A DNA stretch of 53,556 nt from Bacteroidales bacterium UBA1735 (GTDB lineage Bacteria > Bacteroidota > Bacteroidia > Bacteroidales > Paludibacteraceae), in contig DCID01000010.1 of the NCBI GenBank assembly GCA_002315745.1, forward strand, positions 1 through 53,556, in the 5' to 3' direction. Each line of letters begins with the position of its first letter. Positions within the stretch are counted from its first letter, which is position 1. Below the pieces are notes generated by a model. The model was given only the letters and a program-made list of their open reading frames with translations, was not told where the DNA came from and did no database searches. The position numbers and the translations under genes are program-made. Positions 1 through 8,837 of the stretch are shown one piece after another.

Positions 1-108
1 GCGCCGGTCGCCATCAAGATTAGCAAACTAATCTCATGCTGCCCCTCGACTTGCATGTGTTAAGCCTGAAGCTAGCGTTCATCCTGAGCCAGGATCAAAC
101 TCTTCGTT
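1..108 (-). rRNA. 16S ribosomal RNA, 5' end (partial)
   Basis: The reverse complement contains the universal 27F region (AGAGTTTGATCCTGGCTCAG, 84-103) followed by ATGAACGCTAGC and the conserved ACATGCAAGTCGA. This is the first ~105 nt of a bacterial 16S gene, transcribed leftward out of the window. The exact 5' end is uncertain by a few bases; placing it near 108 leaves the usual short lead before the 27F site. Only helices near the 5' end are present, so family-level placement is not possible. Confidence 0.97.
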
Positions 109-289
109 GTAAAAGAAATTATTTTTTAGCTCAGAACGCTTTCCAATTTATCGTGTACTAATTAACGGGAACAATTTTGTTACAATTTACATTGTATTTC
201 CCAAATTCTTGTACTACATCTATTGTTTACAATCGTTCAAAGATCACTTTTTAAATGCGCTTTCGTTCACTATGTCGCGAAAACGGATG

Positions 290-320
290 CAAAGGTACTG
301 CTTTTTTTTAACATGACAAA
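290..320 (-). promoter_or_regulatory. Promoter of the rRNA operon
   Basis: On the minus strand, TTTG (317-320) and TACCTTTG (290-297) match the Bacteroidota -33/-7 elements with a 19-nt spacer. Initiation near 283 would give a leader of about 175 nt before the 16S gene. The 111-514 interval holds this promoter, the AT-rich rRNA leader and the mazG promoter; no gene is seen in it. Confidence 0.7.
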
Positions 321-457
321 ATTTTTATGCATTTTTTTTGCATTTTCTTTGTAAATGGCTGATAATCAACATATGTATACATGCACAAAATCTATTCACA
401 TCTAGTCACACCTATTCTTTACACCTTATTTAATACGTGTGCGCGCGCGTAAAAGAA

Positions 458-489
458 TTTGCATATTTGAAAAAAAAATTGTAATTTTG
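458..489 (+). promoter_or_regulatory. mazG promoter
   Basis: TTTG (458-461), a 20-nt A-rich spacer and TAATTTTG (482-489) match the Bacteroidota consensus. Predicted start near 496 gives a short leader to the ATG at 515. Confidence 0.75.
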
Positions 490-514
490 CACCCGTTTTT
501 GAAATGAATATACT

Positions 515-1306
515 ATGCATAGTAGAAAAGAACAACTAGCAGCGTTCGAGCGCCTGCTCGACATCATGGATGAATTGAGAGAAAAATGCCCATGGGATCA
601 TAAACAGACTTTCGAGAGTCTGAGGCAAAACACCATTGAGGAAGCCAATGAATTAGCCACCGCCATCATCCGCGAAGACAAAAAGGAGATCGCCAAAGAG
701 TTGGGAGATGTCCTCCTACACGTTGTCTTCTACGCGAAGATTGGTAGTGAGACCCAGGACTTCGACATGGCAGATGTATGCAATCTCATCAGCGACAAAC
801 TCATCTTCCGCCATCCACACATCTACGGAGGTGTGGAAGCACATAGTCCTGAAGAAGTGAGCAAACTCTGGGAACAAGTCAAACTTAAAGAGAAAGGTGG
901 TAACAAAACCGTCCTTGCTGGTATCCCAGATAGCCTATCGTCCGTAGTTAAAGCCTACCGCATCCAAGATAAAGCCGCCAATATTGGTTTTGATTGGGAA
1001 CATCGAGAGGATGTATGGGAGAAGGTAAAAGAGGAGATTAGGGAGTTCGAAGAAACGATGGTTAGGGAGAGTGAGAGTGAAAGGGAGAGACAGGAGGAAG
1101 AATTAGGAGACTTACTCTTTGCACTCATCAATGCCGCACGACTCTACAAGTTGAAACCGGATAACGCATTGGAGAAAACCAACCAGAAGTTTATTAAGCG
1201 ATTCAACTATATGGAACAACAAGCCACCGCTCAAGGACGTGATATAAGTACATTAAGCCTTGATGAGATGGAGGCTTTATGGCAAGAGGCTAAGCACCAA
1301 GAATGA
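515..1306 (+). CDS. mazG: Nucleoside triphosphate pyrophosphohydrolase MazG
   Basis: The 263-aa protein has the two tandem MazG domains of the long housekeeping form, which hydrolyses (d)NTPs to monophosphates plus pyrophosphate. The N-terminal domain shows the CPWD motif (25-28), EEANEL (42-47) and ELGDVLLH (62-69), whose acidic residues bind magnesium. The second domain repeats the pattern as EEELGDLLFAL near residue 195. Before that second motif lies a low-complexity Glu/Arg/Ser stretch encoded by GGGAGAGTGAGAG-like repeats. The gene has its own promoter and ends directly against the 3' end of the convergent lipoprotein gene, with no spacer. The assignment is secure from domain order and length. 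Confidence 0.95.
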   Translation: MHSRKEQLAAFERLLDIMDELREKCPWDHKQTFESLRQNTIEEANELATAIIREDKKEIAKELGDVLLHVVFYAKIGSETQDFDMADVCNLISDKLIFRHPHIYGGVEAHSPEEVSKLWEQVKLKEKGGNKTVLAGIPDSLSSVVKAYRIQDKAANIGFDWEHREDVWEKVKEEIREFEETMVRESESERERQEEELGDLLFALINAARLYKLKPDNALEKTNQKFIKRFNYMEQQATAQGRDISTLSLDEMEALWQEAKHQE

Positions 1307-1819
1307 TCACTTAACGGGTTGACGAAAATCAAAATAATTTGGAGAGAACTTAGACGTAGATGCTACGCGCATGGATATGGTATCCATCCCTGTCTTAAGC
1401 GGTACATATCGCACCTGCAGACTGGCACTACCATATTTAGGCTTAAAATAGACTAACCCCTTATCCACATCTGTCGAGTCCGCCACTATATTGAGTTGTT
1501 GCTCATCTGTGAGCAGCACTTTAACCGCCAAAGCTGTCGTGTCATAAGACATACTGAACGTAGTCAATACACTAGTACGAGCATTCAACGCTACAGTGCC
1601 AATCACCGTATCTCCCACCGAGATTGTGTCATAACACGCCATTTCTGTAGCAGACGAGATAATGGTCAATTCACGCACAGAGTCTGTCACCTCATCGATA
1701 GGGAATAGATAAAACTTAAACGGAACTATCTCCGGAGTAAAGTCCTGATCACACACATCAGAACAAGCACTCATGAAGCATAAAGCAACAATAGGAAAAA
1801 TAGCGAACAAACGTTTCAT
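1307..1819 (-). CDS. DUF6452-like lipoprotein
   Basis: The encoded protein is 170 aa from the ATG at 1819. It begins with a charged Met-Lys-Arg start, a hydrophobic stretch and a lipobox ending Phe-Met-Ser-Ala-Cys, so it should be a lipid-anchored envelope protein. Length and Cys-rich start resemble the Bacteroidota DUF6452 family; its function is unknown. An upstream in-frame ATG at 1831 lies inside tRNA-Leu and is unlikely to be used. The chosen ATG begins only four bases after the mature tRNA 3' end, and no separate promoter is visible, so it is probably co-transcribed with the tRNA. The 3' end touches the 3' end of mazG. Confidence 0.8.
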   Translation of the reverse strand: MKRLFAIFPIVALCFMSACSDVCDQDFTPEIVPFKFYLFPIDEVTDSVRELTIISSATEMACYDTISVGDTVIGTVALNARTSVLTTFSMSYDTTALAVKVLLTDEQQLNIVADSTDVDKGLVYFKPKYGSASLQVRYVPLKTGMDTISMRVASTSKFSPNYFDFRQPVK

Positions 1820-1823
1820 AACG

Positions 1824-1905
1824 TGCGGCATAAAGGACTCGAACCTTCACTCTGCGAAGAACTAGATCCTAAGTCTAGCGCGTCTACCAATTCCGCCAAT
1901 GCCGC
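1824..1905 (-). tRNA. tRNA-Leu (anticodon TAG)
   Basis: The reverse complement folds as an 82-nt class II tRNA. The acceptor stem is GCGGCAT/ATGCCGC with discriminator A. There is a long variable arm, and the anticodon loop is CTTAGGA (anticodon TAG). CCA is not encoded. It lies immediately upstream of the lipoprotein gene on the same strand. Confidence 0.95.
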
Positions 1906-1937
1906 AGACTTAAACGGGATAAAACCGAAAAAGCATG

Positions 1938-1969
1938 CAAAAGTACAACATTTTTTTGAAATATGCAAA
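1938..1969 (-). promoter_or_regulatory. tRNA-Leu promoter
   Basis: Minus-strand TTTG (1966-1969), 20-nt spacer and TACTTTTG (1938-1945). The -33 element lies inside the first codons of the divergent M16 peptidase gene (ATG 1963), so promoter and coding sequence overlap. Confidence 0.75.
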
Positions 1970-3204
1970 TAAATAGTGCAACTTTTTACAAAATTTTACC
2001 GAATGGGCTCAAAATAGTCCATCGTATAAGCACATCCGAAGTGGCTTATGTCGGTGTCATGGTGGGTGTAGGCACCCGCGATGAGCAGCCAACACTCAAT
2101 GGTTTAGCCCACTATATAGAGCATACTGTCTTTAAAGGAGCGGGCAACCTATCTGCTCGTCAAATCATCAATCATATCGAAGGCATAGGCGGCGAAATCA
2201 ATGCTTATACCACCAAGGAAGAGACCACCTTCTATGCAGCCACGCCCGTTGGTCACTACAAGCAGACCCTACGTCTGATCTTAGACATGGTCACTCGTCC
2301 CACTTTCCCAAAAGCAGAAACAGACAAAGAGGTCTGCGTTATATTGGACGAGATCGATAGTTATGAGGATAGCCCATCCGAACTGATATATGACGACTTT
2401 GAGAACCTCATCTTTCAAGGGCATCCGCTATCTATGCCTATTTTAGGAACCAAAAAGAGTGTACGCAAGATCGGCAGTCGGCGCGAATACGCCATGCAAT
2501 GGATAGCGGATCTATATACACCGGATAAAATGGTGGTCTTCACGCAGGGGGCGATGCCGTTTGAGAGCGTAGTTAGATTGGTGGAATCCATCATCGGCGA
2601 GAAGGCGAGAGGCGAGAAGGCGAAAGGCGATAGGAAAGCACCCGGGGAGATAGTCGCGCAGAGTCAAACCTATCGTAAACACACCCATCAAGTACACGCA
2701 ATGGTAGGCGGACGCGCGTATCCAATAGGACATGAGCGGCAATTAGGTATGTATTTTCTCAACCAACTTTTAGGCGGAGGCAGCCTCAATTCGCGCCTTA
2801 ATTTAAGTCTTCGCGAGCAAAGGGGCTTAGTTTATACCATTGAGTCGCAATACACTCCACTTAGTGATAGCGGCTATTGGAGCATCTATTTTGCCACCGA
2901 ACCGCAGCATAAGGACGAATGTGTAGATAAGATATACCAGGAACTTCGTCGCCTACGTGAGACATCCTTGACCGGGATTCAGTTTCACCGCGCATTGCAG
3001 CAGTTGCGCGGGCAAATGGCCATCTCTGCCGAGAACAAAGAGAATAATGTACTCGCTATGGCGAAACTAATGCTTTACCACAGCAAAGCACCTACTTGGC
3101 AAGAGACATATAGTAAGATAGAACAAACCACTCCGTACATTTTGCAAGATATTGCCAACGATTTATTGACAGAAAATACAATTTCGACCCTATTTTATGT
3201 ATAA
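1963..3204 (+). CDS. M16 family zinc metallopeptidase
   Basis: The 413-aa protein carries the inverted zinc motif HYIEH (50-54) of M16 (insulinase/processing-peptidase) enzymes. The downstream acidic ligand region is in AYTTKEET, and the C-terminal half has the family's R/Y signature around LREQRGLVYTIES. No signal peptide is visible, so it is probably cytoplasmic. Residues about 211-225 (Gly-Glu-Lys-Ala repeats) are a low-complexity insertion encoded by a GGCGAGAAGGCGA-type repeat. No clear promoter is seen; the start is placed at the ATG giving the usual short lead to LPNGLKIVHR. A role in peptide or protein processing is inferred from the family only. Confidence 0.9.
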   Translation: MQINSATFYKILPNGLKIVHRISTSEVAYVGVMVGVGTRDEQPTLNGLAHYIEHTVFKGAGNLSARQIINHIEGIGGEINAYTTKEETTFYAATPVGHYKQTLRLILDMVTRPTFPKAETDKEVCVILDEIDSYEDSPSELIYDDFENLIFQGHPLSMPILGTKKSVRKIGSRREYAMQWIADLYTPDKMVVFTQGAMPFESVVRLVESIIGEKARGEKAKGDRKAPGEIVAQSQTYRKHTHQVHAMVGGRAYPIGHERQLGMYFLNQLLGGGSLNSRLNLSLREQRGLVYTIESQYTPLSDSGYWSIYFATEPQHKDECVDKIYQELRRLRETSLTGIQFHRALQQLRGQMAISAENKENNVLAMAKLMLYHSKAPTWQETYSKIEQTTPYILQDIANDLLTENTISTLFYV

Positions 3205-3268
3205 TTTGCTATATTAATGGCACAAAATGTATTATTTTTGACACAAACGTTTTTTTTTCTATCATTTA

Positions 3269-3300
3269 TTTGCATATGTGGTATTTTTTGACTACTTTTG
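3269..3300 (+). promoter_or_regulatory. Promoter of susC/susD operon
   Basis: TTTG (3269-3272), 20-nt spacer, TACTTTTG (3293-3300). This would start transcription near 3307, giving a leader of about 58 nt. Confidence 0.75.
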
Positions 3301-3364
3301 TGCGTTTTTTCGCATTTTGCGTCAATTTGGACTATAAATAATAATAATCATAAACAATTACAGT

Positions 3365-6300
3365 ATGAAGAAAGTTATTACACTTTTCCTAGTATGTGGC
3401 CTCAGTCTATTGGCTATGGCGGACATACATGTTAGCGGTGTAGTAGTGGATGAGAAGGGTGAGCCTATTATCGGCGCTAGTGTCCAAGTAAAGGGCACGT
3501 CACTCGGTACCATCTCTGACTACGACGGTAATTTTGAGTTGGATGTTCCAGATGGATCGGACATGTTAATTGTCAGTTTCGTAGGACTACAGACTCTAGA
3601 AGTTAAAGCACAATCAAGCGTTAAGGTGACTCTTAAAGAGAACAGCGAGTTGATTGAAGAGGTCGTTGTGACAGGTTATGGTAACATCTCGAGAGGTAGT
3701 TTCGCAGGTTCGGCACAAGCCGTAGATGCGGAAAATATCGAGAAGAAACACGCCACAGAAGTAACCAAAGCATTGGCTGGTGAAGTAGCTGGTGTACAGG
3801 TTATTAACACTTCCGGTCAGCCTGGTTCCAATGCTACTTTGGTTATTCGTGGTGTAGGATCTATCAATGGTAGTGCTACTCCTCTTTACGTAGTAGATGG
3901 TATGGCTTATAGCGGAGACATCTCGTCTATCGATCCGGGTGATATCGCGAGTACGACCATCTTGAAAGACGCATCGGCTACGGCACTTTATGGTAGCCGT
4001 GGTGCGAATGGTGTGGTCGTTATTACTACGAAGAAAGGTAACCGCAATGATAAAGATGAGATTGAAGTGAATGTCGATTATGGTGGAAACATGCGCTTAT
4101 TGCCTTTGTATGAGACCATTACTAGCCCAGAGGAGTATGTAACCATGTGCTGGCAGAGCTTGTATAACGAAGCTAGACTGATTGAAGGAAAGACGATGAC
4201 ACAGGCTATTGCGGCTGCTAATAATCACCTTTACAACGGAGATTACGGATTGCCCAAGGCTTATAATATCTGGGACAAAGCAGGTAATAAACTGATTCTC
4301 AATAACAATGATGGTCAATATGTTTATCCTTCTTTCAACCCCGAAGCTAACCGCAAAGCAGGTTATGAGAATTTGGAGAGTTGGAAAGATGCTATCTTCC
4401 GCGTAGGTCAACGTGCAGATGCTAACCTTCGTTTCAGCGGTGGTACGGATAAATTAGGTTACTTCACCAGTTTTGGATACACCAAAGATGAGGGTTACTA
4501 TCAGTCCTCCGACTTCAACCGTTTCAATGTACGTAGTAACTTAGACTATCAGCCTAAGAAATGGCTCAAAGTCAAGACGCAGATTGCCTACTCGTACTAT
4601 GAGATGAATAATCCTAATCAGGATGGTGATGGTGCGATGAACAATGGTTTCTACTACATCAATGCTATTCCTGCTATTTATCCTGTTTACCTGCGCGATG
4701 CGGATGGTAAGATTGCTACCGATCCCCGTTTAGGTGGTCCCGCATACGACTATGGTGATGCCGATTTAGAGGGTAACCCACTGAGTCGTACTTTTGGATA
4801 TGGTATTAACCCTGCTGGTTCGCTCCGTTTGGATCAAGAGAAGCAACAGCAACACAATGTAGATGCGAATACGGACTTCGAAATTAAGTTCTATAAAGAC
4901 TTGAAGTTCACCGCATCGGTGGGTATCCAATACGCTAACAATCGTTACAGCCAAGTTACTAATAAGTACTATGGCGATGCAGCAGGTTTAGGTCGTATCG
5001 CACAACAAGCATCCAATGTATTCTTCTTGGAGGCCAAGCAACAATTTGACTACTTCAAGACCATTGGCGATCACACCATTAACGCATGGTTGGGACACGA
5101 GACACAGATGTACCGCTACAACTATACGTATGGTTATAAGTCTATGTTAGCCGATAACTGGAGTACAGAGTTAAGTAATGCCGTTCGTAATGATGAGATC
5201 CTAGGTGGTTCTGAAGGATGGACGATGGATAGTTACTATGCTTTAGCTAGCTATAGCTACAAAGAGCGTTACATGATCCAAGGTAACTACCGTGCCGATG
5301 GTTCCAGCCGTTATGCAGCTGGTCACCGCTGGGGTCACTTCGGTGGTGTAAGTGCTGCATGGACGTTCACCAATGAAGACTTTATGAGCGATGTGAAATG
5401 GCTCAAGGAAGGTAAGTTACGTTTGAGCTGGGGTTTGATTGGTAACCAAATGAGTTCCTTATACTCCTACACCGACCTTTATGCTATTCAGAACGTCAAT
5501 GATGAAATCGCCTATATTTGGGCAAGCAAAGGTAACCCCGAGATTACGTGGGAGCGTACGAACCACGTGGACTTAGGTTTGGATTTACGTTTCGGCAAGT
5601 GGGTTGACTTTACGTTCGATTTCTACCACAAGATCACGGATAACTTGCTCTTCTACCGCGCTGTATCGCCTTCGTTAGGTTATTCGTCTATTCCTACGAA
5701 CGATGCCAAGATGGTGAACCAAGGTGAAGAGTTTACCTTCAATATTCACGCTGTACAAAAGCGTAATGTAAAGTTGGATGTTAACCTGAACTTTACGCAC
5801 TACCGGAACTGGATGACCCAGATGCCTGTGGATTATACGGATGAAAACGGAAACGAAGTCCGCATGATCATGAGTGGTGCGATGTCTGAAGGTCACTCCA
5901 TGTATGACCACTACACCGTGGTTTATGGTGGCGTTGATAAAGAAGGTAACGCCTTGTACCAAGCTTACTGGGATGAGAAGAAAGGTGCATTCTTAGAGCA
6001 AGATCCTGTCACAGGTGAGTACAACTATATCTCCTCCTTGTATCAATATCAACAGGAGAATCCCGACGCTATTATTCGCGATACGATGGTTACCGACTAC
6101 ACTTTAGCAGCAGACCAATATATCGGTAAGAGCTATTTACCGGATCTCGAAGGTGGTTTGGGTATTAACTTAGAAGTATATGGTGTCACCTTGGATATCG
6201 CTACCAGTTGGCGTATCGGTGGTTATGGTTACGACTACACGTATAAGGCATTGATGTCCAACGACAAAGTAGGTAGTTATAACTGGCACGTAGATATGCG

Positions 6301-6637
6301 CAATGCATGGTCGGAGACCAATACCAACACCGACATTCCTCGTTTGAGTAATGGTACCGCTAATGACGACCAATATGCAAACGCTACCTCGACTCGTTTC
6401 TTAACGAGCAACTCCTACTTCTCACTCAATAGTATCCAATTAGGATATAACTTCCCAAAGAAGTTGATTGAGAAGGCTAAGATGAATAAATTGAGTCTGT
6501 ATGTAGCTGCTAATAACATTGCCATTGCCGCTGCGCGTAAGGGTTACAACCCAACCGCTTCCTTTACTGGTAGTAGTGACACGCACGCATACACCCCATT
6601 ATCCTCGATTATGGGCGGTATCAAGGTGGTATTCTAA
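3365..6637 (+). CDS. SusC/RagA-type TonB-linked outer-membrane transporter
   Basis: The 1090-aa protein starts with a signal peptide (about 1-19). A carboxypeptidase-regulatory-like beta-sandwich follows (about 22-97), then a TonB-box-like segment, a plug domain with the VVDGMAYSGDISSIDPGDI signature near 180, and a long beta-barrel. It would import an oligosaccharide or other nutrient together with the SusD-like lipoprotein encoded 39 nt downstream. No glycoside hydrolase, sulfatase or sensor lies beside it, so the substrate cannot be inferred; the alpha-amylase is about 17 kb away. Family assignment is firm. Confidence 0.95.
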   Translation: MKKVITLFLVCGLSLLAMADIHVSGVVVDEKGEPIIGASVQVKGTSLGTISDYDGNFELDVPDGSDMLIVSFVGLQTLEVKAQSSVKVTLKENSELIEEVVVTGYGNISRGSFAGSAQAVDAENIEKKHATEVTKALAGEVAGVQVINTSGQPGSNATLVIRGVGSINGSATPLYVVDGMAYSGDISSIDPGDIASTTILKDASATALYGSRGANGVVVITTKKGNRNDKDEIEVNVDYGGNMRLLPLYETITSPEEYVTMCWQSLYNEARLIEGKTMTQAIAAANNHLYNGDYGLPKAYNIWDKAGNKLILNNNDGQYVYPSFNPEANRKAGYENLESWKDAIFRVGQRADANLRFSGGTDKLGYFTSFGYTKDEGYYQSSDFNRFNVRSNLDYQPKKWLKVKTQIAYSYYEMNNPNQDGDGAMNNGFYYINAIPAIYPVYLRDADGKIATDPRLGGPAYDYGDADLEGNPLSRTFGYGINPAGSLRLDQEKQQQHNVDANTDFEIKFYKDLKFTASVGIQYANNRYSQVTNKYYGDAAGLGRIAQQASNVFFLEAKQQFDYFKTIGDHTINAWLGHETQMYRYNYTYGYKSMLADNWSTELSNAVRNDEILGGSEGWTMDSYYALASYSYKERYMIQGNYRADGSSRYAAGHRWGHFGGVSAAWTFTNEDFMSDVKWLKEGKLRLSWGLIGNQMSSLYSYTDLYAIQNVNDEIAYIWASKGNPEITWERTNHVDLGLDLRFGKWVDFTFDFYHKITDNLLFYRAVSPSLGYSSIPTNDAKMVNQGEEFTFNIHAVQKRNVKLDVNLNFTHYRNWMTQMPVDYTDENGNEVRMIMSGAMSEGHSMYDHYTVVYGGVDKEGNALYQAYWDEKKGAFLEQDPVTGEYNYISSLYQYQQENPDAIIRDTMVTDYTLAADQYIGKSYLPDLEGGLGINLEVYGVTLDIATSWRIGGYGYDYTYKALMSNDKVGSYNWHVDMRNAWSETNTNTDIPRLSNGTANDDQYANATSTRFLTSNSYFSLNSIQLGYNFPKKLIEKAKMNKLSLYVAANNIAIAAARKGYNPTASFTGSSDTHAYTPLSSIMGGIKVVF

Positions 6638-6676
6638 AATATGTTCAATAGTTTAACACTCTAATTGATTAAGAAT

Positions 6677-8350
6677 ATGAAAACAATGAAATATATTTAC
6701 GCCTTAGCAACACTGACCGTGTTACTGAGTGCATGTTCCTCCGAATGGCTTCACCAGCAGCCTCAAGGTAGTACGATTACCGAGGAACAATTCCGCGAAA
6801 AAGCAGATAAGTTACATGGATCTGTCTATGGTGCATACGCGTTGATGTATCAATACGGCGGTGACCATGATGTATTCGGTTTCCGTTCCATCGATATGTA
6901 CGGAGACTTGAACTGTGGCGATATGGCACTGCCAGTCAGCAACTATGGTTGGTTTGAATACGATGAGAGAGGAATGACCTATGCTCGCCGTTCCTATTAT
7001 TGGTACTTCTATTATGGTATCATCCGTCAATGTAACAAGGGTATCGTGTATGCCAAAGAGACCAAGGATGCCGATGGTAATGCCCTCGATCTTTCTTTCT
7101 TGAACTATTTTGAGGATGATGTACAAATCACCGACTCTATTACTGCTCACAAGAAGTATATTGAAGCTAACAAAGAAGTGCTCAATTACTATGCACAGTT
7201 AATCGCTCTGCGTAGTTGGAGCTATGCTAACCTGCAGAAGTATTTTGTGCCCACACCCGACGAAGCCGATTGGGAGACTGTATTGAGTGTGCCCATCTAC
7301 ACCGAAGCAGATGTACTGCAGGATACCACTTTAGGTAACCCACGTATCTATGCCGATTCTGTAGCTCGCTTTGTGATCAAAGATATGACTATTGCAGTCC
7401 GTCTGTTACAGGCTACCGAGAAGGCTGGTTTCACCCGTGCTATGAAGCAAGAGATCAATTCGGAGGTAGCATTGCTGAACTTGGCCTATTTCATCTTGAA
7501 CTCAGCTGGTTCGGATGAAGATTGGTTCTATGCCTATGCATATGCAGAGGAGTTCATTACGAAAACGTCGGCTCCTATCTTAGCTAACGAAAAAGTTCTC
7601 ACTACCGGATTTGCGGATATAAATGAGACCAACTGGATCTGGGGACAAGATGTTACCATCCAGACCACGACCTCTTTGGCATCCTTCTTTGGTCAGGTGG
7701 ATATATTCACCTACAGTTACGCTTGGGCTAGAGACGTGAAGGCTATTGACAATGCGTTATACAAGATGACTACGGCAACCACTCGCTCATGGGATATTCG
7801 TTCCAAATGGTGGAACAATATGTCCAGGTACGATTACAATTATGCTCCCGATGGCAAATTCTTTAACCCAAGTACGGTCAATTACAAGAAAGCTCCCCAA
7901 GCAGATGCATTGGATCGTGCATGGCTTTGCGATCACGTGTTTATGCGTGCTGAGTTAGGTTACCTCATCGCTGCAGAAGCTAACTGGAGATATGGTAACG
8001 ATGCAAAAGCCATTCAATGGTTGACAAAGATTACCGATCAACGTATCAAAGACGACAAGACCGCTACACAAACGAAATACGAGAAGTGGAAAACCAGTTT
8101 GTCTAATCACTCCACATTAGGAGAAGAGATTCGTTACAACTGGCGTATTGAGATGTGGGGTGAAGGATATGGTATGCAGACCTTCCGCCGCTACGGCGAG
8201 ACGGTTACCTTGGGTACCAACCACTTAGTCCGTAAAAATGAAGAGATTAGACCCAGTGATCCACGTAAGTTCACCTTTGAATTGCCTACGTCTGAGTTGG
8301 AGTATAACCCTGCTATCCGTCGTCAGAATAAGGAACTTGAAGTGAAGTAA
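6677..8350 (+). CDS. RagB/SusD-family nutrient-uptake lipoprotein
   Basis: The protein is 557 aa from the ATG at 6677. Its signal peptide ends in a lipobox Leu-Leu-Ser-Ala-Cys (Cys 20), so it is lipid-anchored at the surface. The tetratricopeptide-like helical body includes the LRSWSYANLQKYF segment typical of SusD proteins. The C-terminal part includes ELGYLIAAEANWRYGN and RRYGETV motifs. It caps the adjacent SusC-like barrel and captures substrate. A TTG twelve bases upstream is in frame but less likely as start. Confidence 0.93.
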   Translation: MKTMKYIYALATLTVLLSACSSEWLHQQPQGSTITEEQFREKADKLHGSVYGAYALMYQYGGDHDVFGFRSIDMYGDLNCGDMALPVSNYGWFEYDERGMTYARRSYYWYFYYGIIRQCNKGIVYAKETKDADGNALDLSFLNYFEDDVQITDSITAHKKYIEANKEVLNYYAQLIALRSWSYANLQKYFVPTPDEADWETVLSVPIYTEADVLQDTTLGNPRIYADSVARFVIKDMTIAVRLLQATEKAGFTRAMKQEINSEVALLNLAYFILNSAGSDEDWFYAYAYAEEFITKTSAPILANEKVLTTGFADINETNWIWGQDVTIQTTTSLASFFGQVDIFTYSYAWARDVKAIDNALYKMTTATTRSWDIRSKWWNNMSRYDYNYAPDGKFFNPSTVNYKKAPQADALDRAWLCDHVFMRAELGYLIAAEANWRYGNDAKAIQWLTKITDQRIKDDKTATQTKYEKWKTSLSNHSTLGEEIRYNWRIEMWGEGYGMQTFRRYGETVTLGTNHLVRKNEEIRPSDPRKFTFELPTSELEYNPAIRRQNKELEVK

Positions 8351-8404
8351 TTGATACAAATTTGCCAAAAAGTAACTATTTATCCCGAAAAAAACGGGAC
8401 AGGT

Positions 8405-8436
8405 ATTGCATATATCAAAAAAAAGTAGTACCTTTG
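8405..8436 (+). promoter_or_regulatory. Promoter of the small 82-aa gene
   Basis: ATTG (8405-8408, one mismatch to TTTG), a 20-nt spacer containing an A-tract, and TACCTTTG (8429-8436). Start near 8443, leader about 28 nt. Confidence 0.75.
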
Positions 8437-8470
8437 CGGCAAATTTGAAAACGTATCATTTATAATAGTT

Positions 8471-8719
8471 ATGGTTAGAACTACTTTTAATCGCCTCCGT
8501 GAGGTAAAAGACAGCCTGCCACATGGCAGCATGGATGCAATCGCAGCCGAGTTAGGAATCAATGCAGATGAAGTACGTGCCATCTTTAATGGCCAAGGCA
8601 CTTCGGAGAGCGGTTACCACATTGAGGCTGGCCCAGACGGCGGCATCGTGACGCTGGAGCAAACCCGTATTCTTGAGGTAGCTCTGCGTATTGCATGGGC
8701 TGCTAAGAATAGCTTATAA
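8471..8719 (+). CDS. Small helix-turn-helix-like protein
   Basis: This 82-aa protein is flanked by its own promoter and a strong terminator, making it a stand-alone transcription unit. Residues about 20-40 (DAIAAELGINADEVRAIF) look like a helix-turn-helix. The C-terminal part (TLEQTRILEVALRIAWAA) is an amphipathic helix that could mediate dimerisation. I do not recognise a named family. A DNA-binding or nucleoid-type role is inference only. Confidence 0.75.
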   Translation: MVRTTFNRLREVKDSLPHGSMDAIAAELGINADEVRAIFNGQGTSESGYHIEAGPDGGIVTLEQTRILEVALRIAWAAKNSL

Positions 8720-8753
8720 GCATTGGTGGCTATAACCTCATTGGTTTGATAAA

Positions 8754-8792
8754 GGGATTGCTGTGATTTTTGATCACAGCATTGCCTTTTTT
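8754..8792 (+). terminator. Rho-independent terminator
   Basis: GCTGTGAT (8760-8767) pairs with ATCACAGC (8773-8780). Outer GG/CC pairs extend the stem, and six T's follow (8787-8792). It terminates the 8471 gene. The next gene's ATG is about 45 nt further on. Confidence 0.85.
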
Positions 8793-8837
8793 CCAATACG
8801 CGCAGGCGCCTGGAAGCATACGCGTACGTGTAACGAG

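Noticed and set aside
8386..8402. CCCG-A7-CGGG hairpin after susD as a terminator
   Set aside because: The stem is only four to five pairs and no T-run follows.
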